DNA of 64,000 nucleotides from contig JAWPHD010007115.1 of the NCBI GenBank assembly GCA_037043455.1, forward strand, positions 62,001 through 126,000, given 5' to 3'. A program made the translations under genes and the position numbers. This document shows, in pieces, positions 53,936 to 64,000 of the stretch (its first letter is position 1; every line of letters starts with the position of its first letter). Origin of the DNA: Cyrtodaria siliqua. Taxonomy: Eukaryota; Mollusca; Bivalvia; Adapedonta; Hiatellidae. The notes under the pieces were generated by a model. That model saw only the letters and a program-made list of their open reading frames with translations, searched no databases and had not been told where the DNA came from.

Positions 53936-54035
53936 GAATATATAAATATCCAGATATAAATATTACATAAATATTTATCGTCCAGTACAAAGTATAACAA
54001 CGTGTAACTCTATTGAAGCCTCGGCAAAATGCACT
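53936..54035 (+). repeat. Exact 100-bp direct repeat, copy 1
   Basis: Identical to 54267-54366, from GAATATATAAATATCCAG to GGCAAAATGCACT. Confidence 0.9.
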
Positions 54036-54266
54036 ATATTACATGAATTAAACAATAAACAATAACAATAACAAATACCAGGGTAAGCACATATGTAAAT
54101 AGATGTCAACACATGTCAACAACACAGATTATGCTTTACACAGACAATGGCCTTGTAGTCCCATTTGTTTAAACATCGAATATAAGCGTTTACAACATCA
54201 CATATTTAATGGAAAGGTGACACATCTTATAACAAACAATACTAATTAAATAGACATACCATACTA

Positions 54267-54366
54267 GAATATATAAATATCCAGATATAAATATTACATA
54301 AATATTTATCGTCCAGTACAAAGTATAACAACGTGTAACTCTATTGAAGCCTCGGCAAAATGCACT
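54267..54366 (+). repeat. Exact 100-bp direct repeat, copy 2
   Basis: Identical to 53936-54035; offset 331 bp. Confidence 0.9.
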
Positions 54367-55124
54367 GACGCATAGCGGTGAACGCATGCACGTGTACCAT
54401 TAGTATGTTAGTAAAAGATGGTCAAAGGGAGACTATAAACATAACCCATTACTTATAAGGACCCGATGTTAAGGATTTATTTGATATATTGTGGCGTAAG
54501 GAACAACATACAATTGTCTTTTGTAAATATATTTATTTCGACTCACATCGAAAACATAGCATAATGAAGGGCTTATTGAGCCGGTCACACCTATACCATC
54601 ATCGGTGTACATGATCAATAGCAAGTAATGATGAACTTGTTTTCCAAAAGGCAATGTATATCAATGCCATGACTTTGTTTTCTTGTAGTACTATTACTAC
54701 TATGTTATAAACAATTGAGTAGTCTATAATATAACAGTTTAATATAATTCTCATAAATTTAAGAAAGGTATGTCCTGGTACGAGTGCCTGTGCTACTGTT
54801 TCACTATGAGATACGATATGGAAACCGCCATTTGAACACTGGCACAAACAGTAGTGTTATTTATTCGATCTTTGGAGATCGCTGAGCCCGTTACTTATAT
54901 TTAATTATCTGTGGTACTTTTTAATTATTTTTTTTCTTACTTAATTTTCGATTCAGTGGTTCCACTACTCCAGCCGATTAAAGGCTCTGGGTATTGTTTA
55001 ACCACTTATATAATATGTTGTCTGCTTTTTGATTTAGTCTTTTGACTGTTACTTGTGATATGCAGGCTTCATAACCGCTGTTCCCAACTAAATTCCATTA
55101 TGTTTATTTCGCTCTTCGGGGCAT
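54367..55124. other. Unassigned stretch
   Basis: No recognised feature. Confidence 0.4.
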
Positions 55125-55410
55125 TTAATTTTATTAGATACTGGGACCATACGCCGTACGACATGGAGATGCGTTACACTTCATGTCCACCGCCATATGC
55201 ATGCCATCTTTGGGATGGTTTAAATTTTTGTACTATTGATTTTATAAATATTGAGTTCTGCTCAACCCGGGGCTAGAGGGCGTGAGCGGTAGCTAGCATA
55301 TTTCACTACCGCTCATGAACAATCTCAATCAAACCGAGACTGCAATGTTTCGTATGTGTCGTTTTCGGCCATTTCCAAAGGTCCATTATCATACTCTTTT
55401 TTACAATATA
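55125..55410 (+). repeat. Repeat B copy B5, near full length
   Basis: CTGGGACCATACGCCG, GCATGCCATCTTTGGGATGG, TTCTGCTCAACCCGGGGCTA, hairpin 1 GAGCGGTAG...CTACCGCTC and hairpin 2 AGTCTC...GAGACT both intact, end CATACTCTTTT. Best reference copy. Confidence 0.85.
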
Positions 55411-56289
55411 ACTATTTGACAAACATACTCTTTTTTACAATATAACTATATGACAAACTTGACCCTCCAATGACCACCTTAACTTTTTGTAAGTCTATGT
55501 AAAAACAGTCAACATCTTGAAATACAAACTTCGGATCCCTGGGGGCGTGCCCATCTTTGACCCCATGGACTTCAAATGAGCAAACTTGATTAAACTTGAC
55601 TATCATTAAAAATAATAAAGTTCAAGAGGCCCATTAGGGCCTGTGGTTGCTCTACAATATAAAACGGCTCTTTTATCGAGGGTTTCATATTAAATTCTCT
55701 TCACTACTTTATTTCTAAGTGCAAAACAGAATCACACCCACATCCGAAATTTAAATCCACAATTTTAAAAAACAAGTAAAAACAAAAGAAAAAGAAAAAA
55801 AGAAAAAGAAAACTATAGCCTTGGAACATTTTAAGTAACACCGGTTGGTTTAGTTTAGACTTAACACGCATTAATTGCATATGTATCGATTTAGGAAAAA
55901 TTTCATCTTTAAAAGTATCTGCTTTTATTTCAAAAATGAGAATAAAACGGTCTGAATACCAAAGTCTACTACAATTAATATACAATATTTCCTCTCTGTC
56001 AGTGTATATAACATATTTGTTTTAACTATGAATTAATATTAAATATTTGGAGCGTGTGTTTGTGCTTTTGAGATAAATATAACATTTCCACAGAAACCAC
56101 ACAAACATTTGTAAGTGATTTTGGTATTCTGCGACTAAGATATGTTGTAAAAAATGCATGGGAAAAACGACGCCGTATCCACCCCATTGATCTTAATTGT
56201 GTATATTTTAATTGTCTGTGAATCACCACGTGTATAGGGGCACTAGTTATGTAAACGTTTACTACGTTAAGATAAATTCAGGTCTAAAG
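55411..56289. other. Unassigned, with a bivalve-style GAGGCCC repeat at about 55620-55660
   Basis: TTCAAGAGGCCCATTAGGGC followed by CTGTGGTTGCTC is a motif I associate with bivalve genomes. A local duplication of ACTCTTTTTTACAATATAAC lies at 55392-55455. No gene recognised. Confidence 0.45.
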
Positions 56290-56800
56290 TTAAAAGAGTA
56301 TGAAATGAGACATTTGAAAATCGCCGAACAAGATAAATACAAAAAAATATTGCAGGCTCGGTTTAATATAGACTGTTTATGAACGGTAGTGAAAACGCTT
56401 GCTAACGTTAACGCCCTCTAGTGCTGGGTCGAGCAGAAATCAATATTTAAAATGTCAACAGTACAAAAATGTGAGCCATTCTAAATATCCAAAAGAGGCC
56501 TTTTACAGACTGTATACAAATAGTATGAAAGAAGAAATGCGGAAATCGCCGAAATCGCCGGACAACACGGATAATTACAAAAAATATTGCAGTCTCTGTT
56601 TGATTAAGACTGTTCATGAGCGGTAGTGAAAATTGATTGCTACCTTTCAAGTCTTATAGCCCCTGGTTGAGCAGAACTCAATGTAAAAATGTCCATAATA
56701 CAAAATTGTGAGCCATCTCGAAGATGGTAAGCATATGATGGTATCTTAAATCTTAAATGAGGTATTTTCATAACATTCCATGTCCAGCGTCGTATGGTCC
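56290..56800 (-). repeat. Repeat B copy B6, two units in tandem
   Basis: Minus-strand units at about 56800-56535 and 56530-56290, each with GGCTCA...TTTGTACT/TTTGTATT, TTCTGCTCRACC, the central domain and the CATACTNTTT end. Hairpin 1 reads GAAAGGTAG...CTACCGCTC and GTTAG...CTACCGTTC, with mismatches. Confidence 0.75.
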
Positions 56801-57600
56801 CAGTTTTTAACAAAATGCTTTGCCCTAAACGAGAAAACAACGGACGAAATAAACAAAATGGCGGAGAACATATCCTAAGGATGACTACAAGCTAGCTAAT
56901 ATAACGTTCATTGAGGTAACACGATAAGTGTGCTACTATTGTTTGGACCTAATAGTCTTCAACATAATTTGATTTCAGCAAAATTTCTTTAGGTATGTTT
57001 GCTCTTTTGTTCTTGACATTTATTGTTTCGAGTATTTCGCTTGACACTGCAATGATATTTTGTATACTTGAATTGTTGTCGCCCCATTACCCGGGCTCTA
57101 CGGGTGAAGAAAGAGGACATCAAACTAAATAATGTAATCTCATCATCAAACGTCGTTTGATTGCAGTGGTTTCTATAGGACCGATTTTCTTATTTGCCAA
57201 GCCTGAGAATAATAACGTAATATAAAGCAAAATGCATTAGTACACTGTTTTATCAAATATAATGCTATTACTGTTCTTATACATAGATTTGCTGGCGCCA
57301 AGCAGTCAACGAAGAAATGCATATTTAATCTAAATACAAGACTCTCATGTTTTCAATCGCAAATATTATTCGTCAGTCTCACTTACTTGAGATATCGTTT
57401 ATCTTTTATAAATTTATAGTTTTCATCAAGCAATTTCTAAATGTTCTTCATTGTTCAACATTTTTGAAAGCCATTATTATTTTGTTTATGCACGAAGCAT
57501 ATTTCGTTCATAAGCTAACATAAGTAAAAGGCTCAGAGTTGAGCTGATATACGGGGGTAAGTTTTCGTCTGTCCGTCCGTCCGCCCATTCCGTCTGTCCG
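56801..57600. other. Unassigned stretch
   Basis: TGGTTTCTATAGGACCGATT at about 57170 resembles repeat D. No gene recognised. Confidence 0.4.
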
Positions 57601-57604
57601 GGAG

Positions 57605-57780
57605 AACGTATAGTAGCCGCTCAATGAATTGTGAGTCGAGTTCAACATTTTTCGAGGAGCATAGCGACAGGTATCACTCGAAAGGGTATATATTACATTT
57701 ATCGTGGTACCCATGTTCAGTCCTGATGGTGGATGTGACAGGAGTAAATTCAGGTCAACGGTCATGACCCTGTTTCATAA
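57605..57780 (+). repeat. Dispersed repeat E, copy 1
   Basis: GAGTTCAACATTTTTCGAGG, AGCATAGCGACAGGTATCA, GTGGTACCCATGTTCAGTCC and GGTCAACGGTCATGACC recur in opposite orientation at 59430-59570. Confidence 0.65.
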
Positions 57781-58414
57781 GAATTAAATGAAAAACAAAC
57801 GAATGTAACATTTAAAAAATATTATTTCTTGTTTATTTATAAATCACCTTTCGCGTATTATCACAAATGAGCCAAAGGCTTAAAGAAAGGCTCAGCTCAA
57901 CTAGTATACAGTGATCACTCTTCGTTGGGCGTTCGTCTGTCCGTCCGCTCATCTGCCATCTCTCTCTCTGTCATTTGTCTTGCAAGGCGACGTAGTTATT
58001 TTTTTGTTTTACTTTTTTTTTTTTTAACTTTAAATGGCCTTTTCTCAGAAATAGTTTTGCCGATTTTGACAAAAAATCACATGGGTGGTCCTGATATCAT
58101 TTGTTTTCAAGGTTGTTCAAATAAGGTCAACATTCAAGATGAACTGCTGATCAAATGTCGACAGTTTTTGCTCAGAAATGATTCCTAGGTACTGGACCAT
58201 CAAGAAATATAAAAAGATGTCCCATGTATAGAGATTTCACATGTTTCCTTATAGACTTATATATGAAAAGAGGCTTACAACAAATCTTCACTGAAAACAC
58301 ATGAACCAGTGGTTTTATATACAGCGTGTTAAATCATGAACCTGAGTTCGTATTTGGTCTAACTCCAGGTGTCACGTGCGTTTTATAGAAACATACACTT
58401 TTTAAATGTGTTCT

Positions 58415-58690
58415 ATTTATTCGTTCGTTTGTTCGTTCGTTCGCTATTCGTTCGTTCGTTCGTTCGTTCGTTTATTTTCGTTCGTTAGTTCGTTCGTTCC
58501 TTCGTTCGTTCGTTCATTCATTCATTCGATCATTCATTTATTCATTTTGTTTTTGTTTGATCGTTCGGTCATTCGTACGTCCGTACGTTCGTTCGGTCGT
58601 TCCGTACGTTCTTTCGTTCGTTCGTTCGTTAGTTCGTTCGTTTTCGTTGGGTTCGTTTGTTCGTTCGTTCGTTCGTTCGTTCATTCATTC
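58415..58690. repeat. (TTCG)n tetranucleotide array
   Basis: About 270 bp of TTCG units with variants (TTCA, TACG, TCCG). The open frame through it (Arg-Ser-Phe-Val repeats) is a by-product. Confidence 0.9.
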
Positions 58691-59429
58691 ACACATTTAT
58701 TCGGGAATTCTTACTAACGGATAGTAACATTCTTATCGTTCTTTAACGTGTTCAAGAACGATATAATCCGATACGGAAAAGGCGGGTTTACTGCCGCATC
58801 TGACGAACGAGGCTGGGGACGTGTGTTGCGCGAACATTCCAACGAAACTTGTTTTGCATGTGAAGCTTGAACCAGGGACCGCAAAACCGGCACCCATATA
58901 ACATACATGTATCAGATACTTATTGAAGGTATCAACAATTCATTTTCCTTATCAGTTGGCATGCCTTATCAATTGGCATTCCTTATCAATTGACTCTATA
59001 AAATGCTATGTTCAATAGCAAAATCGTAAAATAGGAGCCTTCAGCTTTGACATCAGGATGTCCCGTAACTTGCAAAACCAGGACTGTAGACGGGTTCTGT
59101 TATAATCTTGAAAGTTTATAAATTCCAATTGCATGCATTAAACAAATATTTTAACAGTATTTTGGTCGACATGAAAACTACCTGGAAAATAAAAATATTG
59201 TTCACACTTTATAAAAGTAACTTCAGAACCACGCTTATAGCGTTAATAACGTTAACGTTATCTGCGGTATTTACAATAGTTAGCAATCCAAACTGGCATT
59301 AATATAAATAAATTAAATTATCATACGCCACTTTATAAATTGTGTTATCTTATATGAATTGAAAACTTACAAAGCTATCATGGTAAATTTTCATTTTCAC
59401 CTAACAAAAAAACGTAACAAACGGTTATG
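58691..59429. other. Unassigned stretch
   Basis: Short tandem TTATCAATTGGCAT / TTATCAGTTGGCATGCC near 58950-58990. No gene recognised. Confidence 0.4.
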
Positions 59430-59570
59430 ACCTTTGACCTCGATTTTCTCTCGTCACGTGCAAAATCAGGGCTGAACACGGGTACCATAAAAAGGCCAGG
59501 GTGAAACCTTTCCAATGATACCAAACACTTTGCTCCTCGCAAAATGTTGAACTCGAGCCGCCTTAAGAAC
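59430..59570 (-). repeat. Dispersed repeat E, copy 2
   Basis: Reverse complement of the copy 1 landmarks: TGACCTTTGACCTCG, GCTGAACACGGGTACCA, TTTGCTCCTCGCAAAATG, TTGAACTCGAG. Confidence 0.65.
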
Positions 59571-60309
59571 AGACTAAAATGGCCTCTAGACTAAATGGTG
59601 TGTCATATAAGGTGGTTTACGTCAGTTTGTGTTACATTTTGATTACCTTTTGTCCAAATAGTCCTAGCCTCACGTGTGTCTACAATCAATGTTCACTTTC
59701 GTTATTGCTTATAACAATAAGGTGAATCAAATGACACTTTGCTAAAATGACATATTTTGAGACCCCACCAACCACCTTCAAACACATATCTCTTAAATGT
59801 ATTTAGATTAGTCGCTAATTCCGTTTTATCCGTTATGTATTTCATTTCCCAGAGATAATGTTTTTCATACTTGGAATTGTGTTATTTTGTACTGGACGAG
59901 TTTTAAACCTATAATTTCAGGTCGAACTACCATCAAGATCAGGTACATGTAACAAGCACTGCAATACGTTTTATGAAAGCTGTGGTACTAATTTGTTTTT
60001 GTCAATTACCAAGCTTGATAAATTGTGTAATAAACATCATGTTTCGTCTCTAAACACTTAAAAGCTTTCTACATTATATACAACCACGCAACACGCTATG
60101 ATCAACGACACACTAATTGCTCTTATTTTAATCGAAATTAGCAGAGAGCAAACAACATATTTGGCCGTAACTATAAATTGCTACTGATATTTAGACAATT
60201 GCAAAGTCAAAATCACAGACTGAAACAAGCAACTATACCATTGACTCATTACTCGAGAAAAAAAGACAGAAATACATGTTCTTAAAGATAATCATTGTTT
60301 CTCATAATA
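59571..60309. other. Unassigned stretch
   Basis: No recognised feature. Confidence 0.4.
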
Positions 60310-61030
60310 GGCTGTGAGCTAGTAGGAGAAACCCTCCCCCCCCCACGAGGGGGAATTTTGTAGGGTATGATTTTCTGAAAGAACATACAATAAGTTTCAA
60401 AATGAGACATGTGTGCCATCTGAGCGTTGGGGCTTTAGTGAGTTTTGGGGGAAAAACGTTGCGTTTTTAGACGAAAATCGCCGAAATCTGGAATTATATT
60501 TTAGAAAAAGAATGGAATATATTAGAACCAATTTGAATTGATGGAATCTTTCTCGGAACGCATCTCTACGTGTCCCACCATATAATTTATGGATCCGATG
60601 CTTAAATATTGAGGTTTTGGGTAAAAATGTTAAAAAAATTAATAAAATCGCTGATTTCTGTAATACATTGGGGATATGTAACTAAAAAATAGAAAAATAT
60701 CTAATACAATAGAAAAAAGAAATATTGTAACCTTTTTGGGCAGGGTAATGTCCAGTGATTAAGTAGAAAAAAGTCCCAAACCGCATGATGTTTGGAAATG
60801 CCTTAATTTTGGGGCGAAAAATGTGTATTTTTGTCAAAAATCGCCGGAATCTGGAATTATTTTTTGAAATTTGTTTGAACATAAACTTATCAAACTGAAG
60901 CAATATAATGTTACACAGCATACATATTCACGTTTTTCCTGACACAATATATAACATACTGTAAGCTAGTAGGAGTAACCCTCACCCCAGGGGGAATTTT
61001 GTACACCCTATTTTTCTGAAATCCCATTAT
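60310..61030. repeat. Imperfect direct duplication next to the palindrome
   Basis: AGCTAGTAGGAGAAACCCTC / AGCTAGTAGGAGTAACCCTC occur at about 60318 and 60964, and ATCGCCGAAATCTGGAATTA / ATCGCCGGAATCTGGAATTA at 60478 and 60841. The AAATCG(C)CGATTTCTGTAAT stretch recurs near 60645 and in both palindrome arms. Confidence 0.6.
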
Positions 61031-61084
61031 GTGTAGAGCATTTTGGAACATGTACGTGTACCAACTGGCGACTTGGACTTTATC

Positions 61085-62220
61085 ATTTCGAACATGGTGC
61101 ATAGAGCTATATACAGTATACGTTATACATAGAGAAATAGTGTTGAGCGACCATCTGCGTACGGCCACTAGGCCGACCCACATATTTTGCGACACAATGG
61201 GACCGGTGGCCAGCCGTCGGCAAAGGTCCCTGTACATGTGGCACTCGGTCGCTAGTCCATATTAAGTGAAAGGCTACCCGAGTTCGAGTCTCGAACATGG
61301 CACATAGAGCTATATACAGTTATATAGAAGTATATAGCGATGAACAACCTTCGGCCGACGGCCGCTGGGCCGACACAGATTGGGTGACACAACGGGACTA
61401 GTGGGCAGCCGTCGGCAAAGGTCCCGGCAACGCGTGGCATTCAATCGCTAGGCTGTATCAGGGGGAGGCTACCCTAGTTCGGGTCTCGAATCTCGTAACT
61501 CACCTAGAGCTTTATACAGTATAGTTATATATGTATAGAGGGAAATAGCGTTGAGCGACCATCGGCCGATGGCCGCTGGACCGATCTAGATATTTTGTGA
61601 CACAACGGGACCGGTGGCCAGCCGTCGGCAAAGGTCCCCGCTATGCGTGGTACATGGTCCATAGGCCTTATCAGGGTGAGGGCTACCCGAGTTCGAGTCT
61701 CGAACATGGCACATAGAGCAATACACAGTTATATAGAAGGATATAGCGTTGAACAACCTTCGGCCGACGGCCGCTGGGCCGACACAGATTGGGTGACACA
61801 ACGGGACTAGTAGGCAGCCGTCGGCAAAGGTCCCGGCAACGCGTGGCATTCAATCGCTAGGCTGTATCAGGGGAAGGCTACCCGAGTTCGGGTCTCGAAC
61901 CTCGTAACTCACCTATAGCTTTGAGCGACCCGCAGCCGACGGCCGCTGGGCCTACCCACAGGTATTGTGACCCAACGGGAACGGTGGTCAGCCTAGGTCG
62001 TTTCAGGGGAAAGGCTTCCCGAGTTCGGGTCTCGAACATGGCACCTAGAGCTATATATAGAGAGAAATAGCCTTGAGCGACCCCAAAGCCGACGGCCGCT
62101 GAGCCGACCCACAGGTTTTGTGACTTAACGGGAACGGTGGCCAGCCTCGGCAAAGGTCCCCGTTACGCGTGGCACTCGGTCGCTAGACCGTATAAGGGGA
62201 GGGCTACCTGAGTTCGGGAG
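61085..62220 (+). repeat. Tandem array of about 190-200-bp units (left arm)
   Basis: Each unit holds GGCTACCCGAGTTCGAGTCT (or GTTCGGGTCT), CGAACATGGCACATAGAGC, CGGCCGACGGCCGCTGGGCC, GTGACACAACGGGACTAGTG and CAGCCGTCGGCAAAGGTCCC. Six units are seen, the last two shortened. GTTCGAGTC resembles a Pol III B box, but no A box accompanies it at the right spacing. Confidence 0.8.
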
Positions 62221-64000
62221 GAGGGGGTGTCTACAGCCAGCTCAACAACTAGTAAATGATGTATTGTTCGGAGATTCTTTAATTTTTTAACAAATTCTCA
62301 TAAGGTATCAGCTAAAGAAGGCTTGTTTGAGCAAATAAAATGTCAGCCTGCCATGAACTCCTTGGAAACATATGATGGGTCAATGGCAATATCGCCAGGT
62401 CAGAATAGGAATGTTCCATAGAAGAAAGATTGCCCTTTTATTCTCTCATCTGGCGATATGTCGTTGTAACATGTATGTTTAAATTACTTTTTGAAGAAAA
62501 AAATCCAGATTTCGTTTATGTTTTATTAAAAACACATTTTACCTCCAACAAAATAAAACAGCATTTACCATCTTCTTATGGGTTTTCTGGTATATTATTG
62601 CACATTGGACTGCAGAAATGTTGTTTTTTCGTTATTTCTATGCACTTTTAATTTTTTCCCAATACCTCAATGCATTACAGAAATCGGCGATTTTAGTCAT
62701 TTTTTCAACATTTTGCCCTAAAATATAAATACTTGAGCATATATATTATATCTGATAATATATATGCTCAAGTATTTATATTTTAGGGCAAAATGTTGAA
62801 AAAATGACTAAAATCGCCGATTTCTGTAATGCATTGAGGTATTGGGAAAAAATTAAAAGTGCATAGAAATAACCGAAAAAAAACAACATTTCTGCAGTCC
62901 AATGTGCAATAATATACCAGAAAACCCATAAGAAGATGGTAAATGCTGTTTTATTTTGTTGGAGGAAAATGTGTTTTTAATAAAAACATAAACGAAATCT
63001 GGATTTTTTTCTTCAAAAAGTAATTTAAACATACATGTTACAACGACATATCGCCAGATGAGAGAAAAAAAGGGCAATCTTTCTTCTATGGAACATTCCT
63101 ATTCTGACCTGGCGATATTGCCATTGACCCATCATATGTTTCCCAAGGAGTTCATGGCAGGCTGACAATTTTATTTGCTCAAACAAGCCTTCTTTAGCTG
63201 ATACCTTATGAGAATTTGTTAAAAATTAAAGAATCTCCCCGAACAATACATCATTTACTAGTTGTTGAGCTGGCTGTAGACACCCCCTCCTCCCGAACTC
63301 AGGTAGCCCTCCCCTTATACGGTCTAGCGACCGAGTGCCACGCGTAACGGGGACCTTTGCCGAGGCTGGCCACCGTTCCCGTTAAGTCACAAAACCTGTG
63401 GGTCGGCTCAGCGGCCGTCGGCTTTGGGTCGCTCAAGGCTATTTCTCTCTATATATAGCTCTAGGTGCCATGTTCGAGACCCGAACTCGGGAAGCCTCTT
63501 CCCCTGAAACGACCTAGGCTGACCACCGTTCCCGTTGGGTCACAATACCTGTGGGTAGGCCCAGCGGCCGTCGGCTGCGGGTCGCTCAAAGCTATAGGTG
63601 AGTTACGAGGTTCGAGACCCCGAACTCGGGTAGCCTTCCCTGATACAGCCCTAGCGATTGAATGCCACGCGTTGCCGGGACCTTTGCCGACGGCTGCCTA
63701 CTAGTCCGTTGTGTCACCCCAATCTGTGTCGGCCCAAGCGGCCGTCGGCCGAAGTTGTTCAACGCTATATCCTTCTATATAACTGTGTATTGCTCTATGT
63801 GCCATGTTCGAGACTCGAACTCGGGTAGCCCTCACCCCTGATAAGGCCTATGGACCCATGTGACCACGCATAGCGGGGAACCTTGCCGACGGCTGGCCAC
63901 CGGTCCCGTTGTGTCACAAAATATCTAGATCGGTCCAGCGGCCATCGGCCGATGGTCGCTCAACGCTATTTCCCTCTATACATATATAACTATACTGTAT
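61504..64000. repeat. Long palindrome centred near 62752, arms at least 1.24 kb
   Basis: From ATTAT/ATAAT around the 5-nt centre (62750-62754) outward, the right half is the reverse complement of the left half, including four of the tandem units. The arms differ mainly by one- and two-base indels (for example 61636 versus 63880). The right arm reaches the window edge at the equivalent of about 61504-61515. It could be a foldback element or an assembly artefact. Confidence 0.9.

Noticed and set aside
58406..58717. 103-residue Arg/Ser/Phe/Val-rich protein
   Set aside because: Translation of a TTCG tetranucleotide array.
62430..63077. Mirror-image 73-codon and 74-codon proteins in the palindrome
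   Set aside because: They are the same non-coding arm read from both sides and match no known protein.

Overview
This window is repeat-dense, AT-rich invertebrate DNA with no recognisable single-copy host gene. A mollusc, most plausibly a bivalve, is suggested by repeats of types I associate with bivalve genomes: the AAGAGGCCCATTAGGGCC motif near 55.6 kb, the GTCCGTCCGTCC repeats near 53.4 and 57.6 kb, and abundant Penelope-like retroelements (PLEs). This is inference from family knowledge; no search was run. Almost every long reading frame belongs to a decayed transposable element.

The dominant family is a PLE whose domain order is permuted: a Cys-rich knuckle and a GIY-YIG endonuclease lie upstream of the reverse transcriptase (RT), the order described for Naiad/Chlamys-type PLEs. 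Eight coding copies are called (PLE-1 to PLE-8), plus about 20 5'-truncated copies consisting only of the 3' UTR ('tails'). PLE-3 (28459-32514, minus) is the most complete. It interrupts an RNase H-type LINE and is itself split by another PLE tail. PLE-1 (left edge, minus) is interrupted by an L1/Tx1-like LINE with a perfect 17-bp target duplication, and that LINE is interrupted by PLE tails. PLE-1 and PLE-2, in opposite orientations, share the same internal head-to-tail junction and the same downstream deletion, so a rearranged dimeric PLE was either mobilised or duplicated.

Layout: 0-6.9 kb nested PLE-1/LINE-1; 7.2-8.4 kb and 13.9-15.9 kb two copies of a segmental duplication, with PLE-2 between them; 12.9-13.7 kb a cluster of nested PLE tails; 18.2-19.9 kb PLE-4 and tails; 20.0-20.8 kb a 48-bp minisatellite; 20.9-22.6 kb TTAA-flanked inverted-repeat elements; 24.7-25.0 kb a 29-bp minisatellite; 28.2-33.0 kb LINE-2 with PLE-3 inside; 33.5-39.2 kb PLE-6, -7, -8 and tails; 42.8-44.1 kb PLE-5; 45.7-52.1 kb inverted-repeat elements, SINE-like repeats, a satellite broken by a PLE tail, and a complete but frameshifted mariner; 53-60 kb dispersed repeats and a TTCG array; 60.3-64.0 kb a tandem-repeat block that becomes a long palindrome centred near 62752 and runs off the window.

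Two short interspersed families (A and B) share a central domain with two hairpins whose stems differ by paired, compensating substitutions. A third structural signal is a stem-loop in the PLE 3' UTR that also shows paired changes. These, the shared PLE dimer and the terminal palindrome are the observations most worth checking.
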